64,000 nucleotides of DNA. It comes from Bryobacterales bacterium (GTDB lineage Bacteria > Acidobacteriota > Terriglobia > Bryobacterales > UBA6623). The stretch covers positions 115,145-179,144 of the forward strand of contig JAJEHF010000002.1 in assembly GCA_022823865.1 (NCBI GenBank), in the 5' to 3' direction. How positions within the stretch are numbered: position 1 is the first letter of the stretch; the number at the start of each line of letters is the position of its first letter. The notes under the pieces are model-generated. The model saw only the letters and a list, made by a program, of their open reading frames with translations. It did not search any database and was not told where the DNA came from. This document shows, piece after piece, positions 12,005 through 21,491 of this stretch. The position numbers and the translations under genes were made by a program.

Positions 12005-12711
12005 TGTGTCACTCCGTCTTTCGATTCTTGCACCAGAACGAGATTTCGATACTGTTCACGACTGTTCTCAAGGAAGCTGGCTTCTTGGGATTCGGGAACC
12101 GCCATCCCGTTGATCCGTAGCGCTCTTGAGAATTCCGTGATCGCTTCTCGTGCGGCAGCCATAAACTCAGATTCCGACATCTGTCCGCGAGTTGATTCGA
12201 AGATTGCGGACTTCATTGCTCGCGTGAACAGTTGGTTTGCTTCCAGCATGGCCAGCGACTCTGAATTGCCAAGCACAGCACCAGCATCCTTCAATACCGC
12301 AACGGCACCCTCGTGGTCACGCTGCATGGCAAAGGCCAAAGGTGACAGGCCTTGCCCAAGCGGATTAGGGTCTGCTCCGTAAGAGAGCAACAGAGTCACA
12401 ATTGCTTCGACAGCAGTCCCGTCCGCAACCGCCCCAGCAGCAGCTGCCAATGGGGTCATACCATGCAGGTCACGTTTGTTAGGGTCGGCCCCGTGGTCCA
12501 ACAGCAGCTTCAGAGCGCCAAAATCCGCAGTGGCCGCACTGAGGTGTAACGCCGTCTGTCCATGGTCGTCACCCGCATTGGGGTCTGCCCCCTGTTGCAA
12601 GGTTCGCTCTAGCTCACCGCGATCGCCATCGAGCACGGTTTGCATCAACACTGGTGTTTCGGCCGCGAGCCCAAGCATCACCGCGAAACACAGCAGAATC
12701 GAAATTTTCAT
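12001..12711 (-). CDS. Secreted ankyrin-repeat protein
   Basis: 236 residues from the ATG at 12711, which has GGAGG eight bases upstream and begins a signal peptide (MKISILLCFAVMLGLAAE). Ankyrin repeats follow: GDRGELERTLQQGADPNAGDDHGQTALHLSAA, FGALKLLLDHGADPNKRDLHGMTPLAAAAGA, AIVTLLLSYGADPNPLGQGLSPLAFAM and a weaker fourth. The last ~80 residues are helical and lack repeats. Ankyrin repeats bind proteins; with a signal peptide this one works in the periplasm or outside the cell. It is the first gene of a three-gene minus-strand cluster and overlaps the cysteine-rich peptide gene by four bases. A longer frame upstream (to 12834) does not look coding. Confidence 0.8.
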   Translation of the reverse strand: MKISILLCFAVMLGLAAETPVLMQTVLDGDRGELERTLQQGADPNAGDDHGQTALHLSAATADFGALKLLLDHGADPNKRDLHGMTPLAAAAGAVADGTAVEAIVTLLLSYGADPNPLGQGLSPLAFAMQRDHEGAVAVLKDAGAVLGNSESLAMLEANQLFTRAMKSAIFESTRGQMSESEFMAAAREAITEFSRALRINGMAVPESQEASFLENSREQYRNLVLVQESKDGVTQ

Positions 12712-12991
12712 GTTGTTTTCCTCCAATTCAGTTCGGTCCAACCGAACAAGACCAGTTTTACTAAATCTTCTAACTTCTTTTATCGAGCATGATATAGTGG
12801 TGCTTCCCATCGTCTCGGGCGATCGAGATGCCATCTAGGTAAGGAATCACGCCCTCGTTGGCTGCCTGCAGGCGAATTTCAGCGCCTCGCGGCGGCCGGA
12901 GCGAGTCCGTTTCAGTGCTTCAAGCAACCCAGAACTTAGATTCTTTGGGGAAATTGCGAAATTCTTCCTATTACGCGCTTGACAAGAAGTT

Positions 12992-14014
12992 ATGACGCAC
13001 ACAATGAGAATGGTTGAGGCCAATAGACTGTCCATGATCGACCGAGTCCGAGTAGAGAAGGCTCTGTCTTCCTCCCTCGCTGCGAGGACTCGGAACGCCT
13101 ACCTCAGCCACTGGAAGGCATTCGAGGACTGGGCCGTGCAGCAAGACTACGCTGCCCCACCTGCGACGCCTGAATTCGTAGCAGCGCATCTGGCGTATCT
13201 CGCCGAGACCGTGAGCGCTTCGACCCTGAGAGTCCGGCGTGCTGCCATCGGGGCAGCCCACCGCGCCGCAGGGCTTCCCGACCCCACGGCGAGCGAACTC
13301 GTCAAGAGAGTCCTCGGTGGACTCGTTCGGCAGGTCGGGAACGCTCAGCGGCAGGCCTCCCCGCTCACCGCCAAGGTGCTCGACTCGGTCCGAGCGACCG
13401 CCTGCCTACGACGATCCGGCGGCGGCCCGGTGCGGCAGCGCCGCGAGAGCTCGGTGACCGCCCGTCGCCGAGGCTTAGTTGACATCGCCATCTGCAGCAC
13501 TATGCGCGACGCTCTGCTACGACGCGAAGAGGCTGCTGCTTTGACTTGGGGCGACATCTCCGAGGAGACCGACGGATCGGGCCGCTTGGCGGTTCGCCGA
13601 GCCAAGACCGATCAAGAAGGGAACGGCGCGATTCTGTATCTGGGCCAGCAGGCCATGCGGGATCTTGCGGCTATCAAGTCGCACTCGGCGAAACCTTCCG
13701 ACACGGTGTTCCAACTCTCCGGATCTCAGATCAGCCGGCGAATCGCCGCAGCAGCCCGGGCGGCTGGACTGACAGGGGAGTACAGCGGCCATAGTCCGAG
13801 GGTCGGCATGGCCCAAGATCTCGCAGCCCATGGCATCAGCCTGCCCGAGCTAATGCAGGTAGGCCGCTGGTCTTCGAGTTCCATGCCCGCGCGCTACATC
13901 AGAAGCCAGAGCGCAGCATACGGCGGCATTGCCAAGTACTACGCTGCACAAAGCAACACTAAATTGAAGAATCCAGAATTCGAGGCTGCGCCGCTTAGGG
14001 ACACTGCCTCGTAA
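12992..14014 (+). CDS. Tyrosine recombinase / site-specific integrase
   Basis: 340 residues. The N-terminal SAM-like core-binding domain (AARTRNAYLSHWKAFEDWA.. to about residue 110) is followed by the catalytic domain. Catalytic residues are visible: Arg in LLRREEAAALTW (about 177), Lys in RRAKTDQEG (about 204), HSPR (267-270), Trp in VGRWSS (293) and the nucleophile Tyr in ARYIRS (302). An Arg-rich insert lies at 138-160. The gene is divergent from the ankyrin cluster (280 bases between starts). No matching attachment repeats or other phage genes were seen, so it may be a stand-alone recombinase or the remnant of an integrated element. Confidence 0.88.
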   Translation: MTHTMRMVEANRLSMIDRVRVEKALSSSLAARTRNAYLSHWKAFEDWAVQQDYAAPPATPEFVAAHLAYLAETVSASTLRVRRAAIGAAHRAAGLPDPTASELVKRVLGGLVRQVGNAQRQASPLTAKVLDSVRATACLRRSGGGPVRQRRESSVTARRRGLVDIAICSTMRDALLRREEAAALTWGDISEETDGSGRLAVRRAKTDQEGNGAILYLGQQAMRDLAAIKSHSAKPSDTVFQLSGSQISRRIAAAARAAGLTGEYSGHSPRVGMAQDLAAHGISLPELMQVGRWSSSSMPARYIRSQSAAYGGIAKYYAAQSNTKLKNPEFEAAPLRDTAS

Positions 14015-14111
14015 TGAGCAAGCGACGCGACAGCTCCGACTAAAGTGCTACGCGCCCATCTCCCCCCGAAATACTAAATCTGTTGCTTGGCTGGCGGTTC
14101 TCGCCCACGCC

Positions 14112-17100
14112 CTAGAACTCGTACCGCACGAACAGCTCAATCCGCCTCGGTCCCACGATGGTCTGGGTGATTCGTCCGAACTGTGTCGAGCCGATCGAGT
14201 GTGACCCCGTGTAGAACGACGGGTGGTTCGGCAGGTTCTCCACTCGCGCACCGACCTTGACGAAGTGGTCCTCGGTGATTCTTGTCATCTTGCTCACCGA
14301 AAAGTCGAACTTGAATGCGCTCGGGCCCGAAAACAGGCGTCGCTGGAGGTTTCCAACCTCGCCCGGTCCTGGATGGGAGAAGACCTGCCCGGTGAACCTT
14401 TCCGCGCCATCAATGGCCACGCCGCTGTTGTCGCGCGGATTAATTGCACCCTGCGAGATCATGAACGGCCCATCGTCGGTCATTCGGAACCGTACGATAT
14501 GGTCGAGCTGGTCCTTGTTCAGAGATGTGGACGCCGTGTTCTCGCCAGACCGGCCCCGGCGATTCAACGTGCCTCGACCCGATGAAATCGACAGCGGCGA
14601 CCCGCTCTGCAGCGTCACGATGGATGCCACCGTCCAGCCCTGAAGCAAGCGATTGGTTGAAGTGAACGGGAGTCTCCAGATTACGTTCGCGTTCATCACA
14701 TGGGTCAGGTCGAAGGTTGCGCGGGCGCGCTCCAAGTGCGGCTGCGCGAGATCGAGGAATGGCGCGAAGCGGTGGTAGCCAACCCCGCTGGAGTCAGTCA
14801 GCACCTTTGAGAACGTGTAGTTTGCTTGGAATTGCACGCCGCTCGCCGCTCGCCGCCGCACCTCGAGTTGCAAGCCGTGATAGCTCGAATTGGAATAGTT
14901 CGTGACCAAGTCGCTTACAAGCGCACTCCGGTTGCGCCGGAAGCTCACGTCGGTGCCCTCGGTCAGGCCGTTCACTATATACAGGGCGGCCAGGCCGCCC
15001 GGCTCGCCTTGGCGAATGAACTGCTGCACCACCGGGAAACTGATGTATCCTCCGCCAATGATCCTCGGAAATACGGTCAACTCCTGGCTGCCTTCTAGGC
15101 CCGGGTTGTAGGCGGGGTTGAACGATCCGGTCGCCTCTTGGGCCAAGAAGCCGTTGTTGCGAGCGCGAATCAGATCGTCGAGGAACCCGTTCTCCTTGAT
15201 GATGACCTGGTTGTAATCGAACGCCCGGACGAGCTTTGTGCCCTTGTTGCCGACATAGCGGGCTTCAACCACGGTCTTCCAACCGATCTCGCGCTGGAGA
15301 CCGAAGTTCCATTGCTGAACGTACGGCGAGCGGTAGTTCGGATCGATGGAAAACACAGCTGCGTACGGGTCGATCGCCTGATTCTGGCTGACGCGGCGGG
15401 GCACCGCGTATTCCGGCGGGTCTACGGTGACTGGTCCGTCCGCGAGGAAGGCATCAAGATTCTGCAACCGGTTGGAACCTTCTAGTCCGTCGTTGGCCGA
15501 AATGGCATTGTTAGCACTACCGATAGTCTCGTCGTTGACGTAGTTGATGCTGTAGCCTGCGCGCAGCGATGTCTTACCATCGCCGAAGACATCCCAGGCG
15601 ATACCAATATTCGGCGCGAAATTGTTGCGATCCGGATTCCACAGCGGCCGCCCGACGCCACCTCCGGCAAAGTCGAGTTCGGCGTCAGAGAGCAATGTAT
15701 CGATCAGGCTTCCCGGCCCGGGCACCGGCAGCAACATCAGACTGTCGCGCTCATCCAGTCTCCCGAAATACTCCCAGCGCATACCCAAGTTGACAGTGAA
15801 GCGTGGCCGGATCTTGATGCTGTCTTGGCCGTACAATGCGAACGAATCGTAGCTGTACCGCCTGCGGTTCTCCTGTCCTGGGACGAAACCGGAGGTTCTG
15901 TCCCTGATATTAAACGACTGCCTCGCGCTGGAGATGATTCCCGCCAGCGACGCCAGTAGGGATTGGGCCGTGCCCAGATCGCCAGAATCGATCCCACCGG
16001 GAAATAGCGCTCCGGGGATTTGGTATTCGCTCTCCACGCCTAGGCCAAGCAGCATCTCGGGGACGACGCCACCGTAGTGAAAGCTCTCGACTCGGACTTG
16101 CTGGGCGTCGAATCCGAACTGCACCGAGTGCCGACCGATCAGCGCCATGGCGTTGTCACGGATATTGAAGGTGTCGGTGTAGCGCCCTTGTGGAGCAAAG
16201 TTCACGTTCGGATTCGTATACAGCATCCCCGAGACTTCGTAGTCGGTCGGAGCTGCACTATTGCGAAAATCACCCGGGGCGAGATTGAAGCCGAACCGCG
16301 CTTCGTTGGTCCAGCGCGGCCCGAACGTGCTGCGCCACGAGGCCGAGAGGAATTGCGATTTGACGAAATCCTGCACCGGCGGCACTTCGCGGTAGCCCAC
16401 TCCTATGTCCGAATCCGGTCTGTCATTAGTCTCCTGACTCCGCTTGTACGTCACCGCAAGCGCTCCGCTCCCGCTCGCGTTCCAGTCGCCACGCGCAGTG
16501 ACGGCATTTCTGTCAGCGTTGTCGCGCGTCAAGAAGCGATAGCCGGCCGTATTGAGCTGGCGCTCAGACGTGCTGTCGCCCCGGTCGAAGTTGTTGATTT
16601 CGCCGGGAGCCGGAATCTGGCTCAGGATCTGCTCTGCCGCCGCGTCCGCCCCCAGTCCTTGCAGCCTCAGTACGTTGACTTCGCGCAGCGTGTCGCTCAG
16701 GTCCAAATACCGAAATACCCCCTGGGCCGCCGTCGGAGTCAGGATCGTAGTGTTGACAAGACTCTCGCGTCGGTCTGTCATCACCTCATAGTTGGCGAAG
16801 AAGAAGACGCGATTCTTGATCGCAGGGCCGCCCAGCGAGCCGCCGTACTGGTTAAAGTTCAGTTCCGGTTTCTCTAAGCCCTGCCGGTTGGAAAACCAAG
16901 GCGAGGCCGCGAGCTTGTCGCTGCGGCTGTGCCAGTAGGCGTTGCCGTGAAACTCCGGCCCGCCAGATTGTGTCGTGAAGTTCACTTGGGACGACCCCAT
17001 GCCGACCGCCGACGAGCCATTCTGCGTCGTAATGGCGAACTCGGCGACTTGATCGATCAGCGTCCGGCTCGACAAGAAGTCCAGCGCGTTGTTGCGGATG

Positions 17101-17678
17101 AAGTTGTCTTGGATGTTGATGCCGTCCAAAGTGACGTTAGAATATGACGTGCGCTGGCCGTTGATGACCGTGTTCGCCGCGCCGCCATAGACGACTCCCG
17201 CCTGCAGGCTGACGAAGCTCAGGGGGTCCCTTCCGATCAAGGGGAGCTCTTGGATCTGGTCGGAGGTGACGATGGACGTGACTTCCGCGTTCGACGTCTG
17301 CACGCGCGTCACGTCCCCTTCCACCACCACGACTTCTGTGGATGGCCCCAACTCGAGAGTAATCGGTGGCAGAGAGGTAGCCAGGGCAACATCGACCTTC
17401 TGGCTAGTCACGGTGTACTTGCGAAAACCGTCCGCTCTGACCTCGATCGTGTACATTCCGGGCACCAAGGAACTCACACTAAAGGAGCCCACCACGCTCG
17501 TTTCTAGTTCGACCATTGCACCAGTCGATTCGCTTCGAACCGTCACCGACGCACCCGGAATGGACGCCCCGGTGGCATCCAGAACAACACCTCCTAGCCT
17601 CCCCGTAGCTGTTTGGCCAAAGACACCAGTCGGGATAACCAAGACCACCAGAATGATCAGAATACGAGCTAAATTCAT
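14112..17678 (-). CDS. TonB-dependent receptor, Oar-like, with carboxypeptidase-regulatory N-terminal domain
   Basis: 1188 residues. Signal peptide (LARILIILVVLVIPTGVFG), then a carboxypeptidase-regulatory-like domain (GRLGGVVLDATGASIPGASVTVRS..GSFSVSSLVPGMYTIEVRADGF, about 25-110), a plug domain (SIVTSDQIQELPLIGRDPLSFVSLQAGVVYGG) and a long beta-barrel ending in the C-terminal aromatic residue (LFVRYEF) needed for barrel insertion. This architecture is greatly expanded in Acidobacteriota. It likely imports a carbohydrate or other large substrate across the outer membrane using TonB energy. The next minus-strand gene upstream is a Tat-exported oxidoreductase, but the 314-base gap argues against a single operon. 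Confidence 0.92.
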   Translation of the reverse strand: MNLARILIILVVLVIPTGVFGQTATGRLGGVVLDATGASIPGASVTVRSESTGAMVELETSVVGSFSVSSLVPGMYTIEVRADGFRKYTVTSQKVDVALATSLPPITLELGPSTEVVVVEGDVTRVQTSNAEVTSIVTSDQIQELPLIGRDPLSFVSLQAGVVYGGAANTVINGQRTSYSNVTLDGINIQDNFIRNNALDFLSSRTLIDQVAEFAITTQNGSSAVGMGSSQVNFTTQSGGPEFHGNAYWHSRSDKLAASPWFSNRQGLEKPELNFNQYGGSLGGPAIKNRVFFFANYEVMTDRRESLVNTTILTPTAAQGVFRYLDLSDTLREVNVLRLQGLGADAAAEQILSQIPAPGEINNFDRGDSTSERQLNTAGYRFLTRDNADRNAVTARGDWNASGSGALAVTYKRSQETNDRPDSDIGVGYREVPPVQDFVKSQFLSASWRSTFGPRWTNEARFGFNLAPGDFRNSAAPTDYEVSGMLYTNPNVNFAPQGRYTDTFNIRDNAMALIGRHSVQFGFDAQQVRVESFHYGGVVPEMLLGLGVESEYQIPGALFPGGIDSGDLGTAQSLLASLAGIISSARQSFNIRDRTSGFVPGQENRRRYSYDSFALYGQDSIKIRPRFTVNLGMRWEYFGRLDERDSLMLLPVPGPGSLIDTLLSDAELDFAGGGVGRPLWNPDRNNFAPNIGIAWDVFGDGKTSLRAGYSINYVNDETIGSANNAISANDGLEGSNRLQNLDAFLADGPVTVDPPEYAVPRRVSQNQAIDPYAAVFSIDPNYRSPYVQQWNFGLQREIGWKTVVEARYVGNKGTKLVRAFDYNQVIIKENGFLDDLIRARNNGFLAQEATGSFNPAYNPGLEGSQELTVFPRIIGGGYISFPVVQQFIRQGEPGGLAALYIVNGLTEGTDVSFRRNRSALVSDLVTNYSNSSYHGLQLEVRRRAASGVQFQANYTFSKVLTDSSGVGYHRFAPFLDLAQPHLERARATFDLTHVMNANVIWRLPFTSTNRLLQGWTVASIVTLQSGSPLSISSGRGTLNRRGRSGENTASTSLNKDQLDHIVRFRMTDDGPFMISQGAINPRDNSGVAIDGAERFTGQVFSHPGPGEVGNLQRRLFSGPSAFKFDFSVSKMTRITEDHFVKVGARVENLPNHPSFYTGSHSIGSTQFGRITQTIVGPRRIELFVRYEF

Positions 17679-17992
17679 GAATTCAATCTTAATCTACACC
17701 ATGTCCACTAGACTGCCTCTGCCCCTCCAATTCACCGGAAGTTGACAACCGCAATTGCGGTGCCGGACGTATAGGCCGGATCTGCACGCGACTAGGGCAG
17801 CACCAAGTCGCTGCAAGGAGCTGCCCGACACCAGCAGCCGCCTATTGGCGACAGCGATGCCACCCGGGACCGCATTGCCGGCGGTTCAGGTCGAGCCCAG
17901 ACACCGACCGGACATGCAGCCCCGGCCCGATCCACACGCTGGCTCAGGTCACGATGTCACGGTCTTGGAGAAGCGCTTGCGTGACGCAAGTG
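17679..17992. other. Intergenic region with a 12-bp palindrome
   Basis: This gap separates the end of the Gfo/Idh/MocA gene from the start of the TonB receptor, both on the minus strand, and should contain the receptor promoter. CCGCAATTGCGG at 17749-17760 is a perfect palindrome 71-82 bases before the receptor ATG and could be an operator. No standard -10/-35 pair stands out. Confidence 0.4.
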
Positions 17993-19288
17993 TCATACCT
18001 TTGGCAGAGCCCAGCGCTCGCGGTACTGTCGGGAAACCAGCGCGTTCGCGGCGGAATCCTCGCCAAAGCTCCCCGTGACCGCGTCGAAACGCAGTTTCCG
18101 GTCTGTCCGCCAAGCGATGTTCCCGAGGTGGATCAGTGCCGACGCGCAATGGCCGATCTCGATGTCGCACGCCGGGCGGCCTCCGGCGCGGATCGCATCG
18201 ACCATGTCGCGCTTGTGGTTGACGTCGTCCTCCGCCTTCTCGCTCGCGCCGGATGTGACGATCTTGCCCGCTTCGTCGTATGCGCGCCAGCTCCCGTTGC
18301 CGATCACGACGTAGCCGTTCTCGCCGTAGACGGCAGCTCCCTCGGCCTCGCCATCCATCGTCGTGGGCTGCCAGTTGCGCATTTCGTACATCAGCGTCGC
18401 GCCGGGATAGTCCCATGTCACCACGAGCGTGTCAGGCCACTGCTGCGCGTCGTCGAAGAAGAACTTGCCTCCCGAAGCCGTCACAGCCGTCGGCCAGTCG
18501 GGCAGCTTCTTGCCCATCGCCTCGAATCCGGCCGCCAAGCCGCGGCGGGCATAGTCCACGCGGTGAACACCATCGTTGCCCAAGTCTCCAGTGCCGTAGT
18601 CGAAGAACCAGCGCCAACTGCCATGGAAGCGACTCCGGTTGAAGGGGCGCTTCGGGGCCGGGCCGAGCCACATGTCGTAGTCCACTCCAGCAGGCGCGGC
18701 CTCGTCCGGCGGGTAGCCGATTCCCTTCTGCCGGGCACTCTCCCAGCCCTTGGCAAAGGCAACCTTGCCCAGCGCGCCGGTGCGGATGTATGCGCAAGCC
18801 TCCTCGTAGTTCCGGCCGCTGCGGGATTGGATCCCCACCTGTACGACACGATCGTACTTGCGGGCAGCATCCAACATGGCCCGCCCTTCGGCGATGTTGT
18901 GACCCGCAGGCTTCTCGACATAGACGTGCTTGCCCGCCTGGCAGGCCAAGATGGTCGGGATCGCGTGCCAGTGGGTGGGTGTCCCGACCACGAGCACATC
19001 GATGTCGGGATCGTCCAGGAGCCGGCGAAAGTCGGTCTCGACCGCCGGCCGGCTGCCCTGCCGGTCACCGACGGCAGAAACGGCCTTGTCGAACAAGCGC
19101 CGATCCACGTCGCAGATGGTCTTGACGCGGACGTCCGGCATCTCGGCGAATCCGTAGAGCAACTGGCGCCCGCGTCCCCGAAAGCCCATCATTCCGACCG
19201 TGACGCGCTCGTTCACGCTGGCTCCGCTGAGGAGCGCGGGCGTGATCGCCCCTGCGGTGGCTTGAAGAAAGTCTCGTCTCGTGCGCAT
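17993..19288 (-). CDS. Gfo/Idh/MocA-family oxidoreductase, Tat-exported
   Basis: 431 residues from the ATG at 19288 (a GTG at 19303 is possible). The start gives a twin-arginine signal (RTRRDFLQATAGAITPALLSGAS). The NAD(P)-binding fold starts at VTVGMMGFRGRGRQLL; the family's EKP motif is present (HVYVEKPAGHNIAEGRAML), followed by VVQVGIQSRSG and the C-terminal substrate domain (GTGDLGNDGVHRVDYARRGL). Such enzymes oxidise or rearrange sugars and sugar derivatives; Tat export of the folded protein with its cofactor indicates periplasmic activity. The specific substrate is unknown. A second, related enzyme lies at 61635-62855. Confidence 0.88.
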   Translation of the reverse strand: MRTRRDFLQATAGAITPALLSGASVNERVTVGMMGFRGRGRQLLYGFAEMPDVRVKTICDVDRRLFDKAVSAVGDRQGSRPAVETDFRRLLDDPDIDVLVVGTPTHWHAIPTILACQAGKHVYVEKPAGHNIAEGRAMLDAARKYDRVVQVGIQSRSGRNYEEACAYIRTGALGKVAFAKGWESARQKGIGYPPDEAAPAGVDYDMWLGPAPKRPFNRSRFHGSWRWFFDYGTGDLGNDGVHRVDYARRGLAAGFEAMGKKLPDWPTAVTASGGKFFFDDAQQWPDTLVVTWDYPGATLMYEMRNWQPTTMDGEAEGAAVYGENGYVVIGNGSWRAYDEAGKIVTSGASEKAEDDVNHKRDMVDAIRAGGRPACDIEIGHCASALIHLGNIAWRTDRKLRFDAVTGSFGEDSAANALVSRQYRERWALPKV

Positions 19289-19396
19289 CGCGATGCCTCG
19301 CACGTAACAATAGCGCGAAATCGCCTTGAGCGTCGAACCCTTGCGAGGGAGCGACCGCCACGACCGATACCAAGCGCGGTCTGGCCCGGCGGACAG

Positions 19397-20923
19397 TCAG
19401 AAGCCGAAGACGCCGGAGCCCAGGGCGTACACCGCCATCGGCACGATCAGCAGGCCGATCAGATCGAGCAGGATCCCCGCCCGAACCATTTGTGGAATCG
19501 TAATCCAGCCGCTCGAAAAGATGATCGCGTTCGGCGGGGTCGCGACCGGCAAGGTAAACGCAAACGAGGAGGTGACCGCCATCGGGATCAGAAGCAGGTA
19601 GGGGTGCACGCCCACCTCGCCTGCCATGGCGGCTACCGCGGGCGACAACATAAGCACTGTGGCGACATTCGAAGTGGTCTCCGTCATGGCCGTGGTCAGC
19701 ACGCAGACGGCAACAACCAGCACCCAACTGGGCAACCCGCCCAGAGCGCCCAGCCACGCGCCGATCCAAGCGGCCAGCCCGCTGTCGGTGATCCCCGCAG
19801 CAAGCGCGAATCCGCCCCCCAGCAGGAACACAATGCCCCACGGCGTGCCACGCGCCGCATGTCGCCAGTCCAGCAGCCGGCTCGCCTCGCCGGGCTTACC
19901 GGACGGGAGCATGAAGAGCAAGATCGCCATCGCCATGGCGACAGTCGAATCATGCACCGCGCCAGGCACGGGGAACAGCTGCGACCAGCCCGGAAGGAAA
20001 AAGCCGCCCAGATCTATCGGCGCGCGCAGGATCCACAGCAATCCGGTCGAGGCCGCCACGATCGTGACGCGCTTCTCCGGCACTGACATCGCTCCCAAGG
20101 AGGCACGTGCATCCCGGATCACGCTCTGGCTGCTCGAAAAGCGCACGGCAGACAACGGAATCTTCGAGCCGAACCGGCACAGGTAGAGCCACGTGAGCGG
20201 CACGAACACGACGATGATGGGCAGGCCGACCATGGACCATTGCGCAAAGCCAATCGGCGGCAGATCCGGGAACGCGTCCGTGGCGAACCCTAGGAATGCA
20301 ACCGTGGTTGGAGAGCCCACTACCGTGCCGAGCCCACCGATGCTGGCCGCGTAGGCGATCCCAAGCAGCAGCACCGGACCGAATGTGTCGCGTGCGAGCT
20401 GTTCGTGCTGGGTCCCTTCGGGGGCGCCTCTGACCTGGGCCGAGCCCACGAGCTGGTTGACAACGGCTATCGCCATCGGCAACAGCATCATGGTGGTGGC
20501 GGTGTTGGAAATCCACATCGAGAGCAGCGCTGTGGCCACCATGAAGCCCAGCACGATTGGCCGGGGTCGCGAGCCGAAGCGGTCGATGATCGCCAGCGCG
20601 ATGCGGCGGTGCAGGTTCCAGCGCTCCATGCCCTGCGCGATGATGAAACCTCCGACGAATAGGAAGATCAGGTGGTTGCCGTAGTGCGACGAGACCGCGC
20701 TGCTCGTCGCAACGCCCAGCAGCGGAAACAGCGCGATGGGCACGAAGCCGGTCACGCCGATGTGGACGGCCTCGCTAATCCACCAACAGATCATCAAGAC
20801 GGCGACAGCGGCCGTCTTGTGGGCCTCCGGGCCCATGCCCGCCGGCGTCGGCAACAGCAGCACAGCCGCGAAACCGACGATTCCGGCAACCAAGCCCAGT
20901 GTCTGGCGCTGCAACCCAAGCAT
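19397..20923 (-). CDS. DASS-family sodium-coupled anion symporter
   Basis: 508 residues with many membrane segments. Both signature motifs of the divalent-anion:Na+ symporter family are present: WISNTATTMMLLPMA in the first half and MTETTSNVATVLMLSP in the second, each with the substrate/Na+-binding Ser-Asn-Thr element. TPPNAIIFSSG and VGSPTT also match. It should import di- or tricarboxylates (or sulfate) with sodium across the inner membrane. It is downstream of tRNA-Glu on the same strand and 108 bases upstream of the Tat oxidoreductase gene. Confidence 0.92.
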   Translation of the reverse strand: MLGLQRQTLGLVAGIVGFAAVLLLPTPAGMGPEAHKTAAVAVLMICWWISEAVHIGVTGFVPIALFPLLGVATSSAVSSHYGNHLIFLFVGGFIIAQGMERWNLHRRIALAIIDRFGSRPRPIVLGFMVATALLSMWISNTATTMMLLPMAIAVVNQLVGSAQVRGAPEGTQHEQLARDTFGPVLLLGIAYAASIGGLGTVVGSPTTVAFLGFATDAFPDLPPIGFAQWSMVGLPIIVVFVPLTWLYLCRFGSKIPLSAVRFSSSQSVIRDARASLGAMSVPEKRVTIVAASTGLLWILRAPIDLGGFFLPGWSQLFPVPGAVHDSTVAMAMAILLFMLPSGKPGEASRLLDWRHAARGTPWGIVFLLGGGFALAAGITDSGLAAWIGAWLGALGGLPSWVLVVAVCVLTTAMTETTSNVATVLMLSPAVAAMAGEVGVHPYLLLIPMAVTSSFAFTLPVATPPNAIIFSSGWITIPQMVRAGILLDLIGLLIVPMAVYALGSGVFGF

Positions 20924-21003
20924 GCTGACTCGGCTAAGGTCCGGTCTCGATCCTCGGAAACCTTCGTCGAACCGACGGGGGCGGGCAGGAAGGCTTGGGG
21001 AAA

Positions 21004-21078
21004 TGGTAGCGCTACGGGGATTCGAACCCCGATTTGAGCCTTGAGAGGGCCCTGTCCTAACCCTTAGACGATAGCGCC
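21004..21078 (-). tRNA. tRNA-Glu (anticodon CTC)
   Basis: The minus strand forms a full cloverleaf. Acceptor GGCGCTA pairs with TAGCGCT (one G-T pair), the D-stem is GTCT/GGAC, the anticodon stem GGGCC/GGCTC encloses CTCTCAA (anticodon CTC), and the T-arm CGGGG-TTCGAAT-CCCCG is perfect. The discriminator is A with an encoded CCA at 21004-21006. Confidence 0.96.
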
Positions 21079-21491
21079 GTGCTAGCGCTTAGCTTAGCAG
21101 AGCGCTTGCGAATTCATAGACGACGCAGCCGTTCCCCAGATTCCCGGTTCAGCTAGCCGTCGCTAGGAATCTCGATGACGTTGGCCACTCGGCCGGGGTT
21201 GGCGGAACAAGATGGCTAGTCCGTTCGCTTGGGTGGGGGTGGATTCTATGTGGCAGGAGGCGGGTGCCCGTCATGGGAACAAGATGCCAGACACCAAGGC
21301 CTAGAAGAGAGCAATCCCTTCAACCGCAAGGGGTTATCGGCCAATCGGCCTGCGTGAAGTTTCGCTTAGACCCTCTCCGCACAAAACCACAGTGCACCGG
21401 CTGTCGCGCCGACCCACTCGGAACGGGGGATAACGGCGGCAAATCGCCTCTTCGGCCCAAAGCGACCCAGCGGGAAGTCAAGGTGCCGAGC
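21079..21491. other. Intergenic region upstream of tRNA-Glu
   Basis: About 410 bases without a credible gene. A 38-base block at about 21135-21172 resembles a block at about 11010-11050 upstream of tRNA-Phe (29 of 38 positions identical by eye). No terminator or clear promoter was identified. Confidence 0.4.

Noticed and set aside
12847..13035. A 62-codon minus-strand frame overlapping the recombinase start
   Set aside because: It overlaps the recombinase coding region, has no ribosome binding site and looks random after the first 20 residues.
10836..14014. A classical genomic island integrated in tRNA-Phe
   Set aside because: Integration at the tRNA 3' end would place the island on the lpdA side, and no duplicated tRNA end was found; the recombinase lies on the 5' side.
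17954..20086. A 710-codon open frame on the plus strand antisense to the oxidoreductase and transporter genes
   Set aside because: Its translation is Arg/His/Asp/Gln-rich and lacks any domain, while the opposite strand encodes two clear families; it is a GC-rich shadow.
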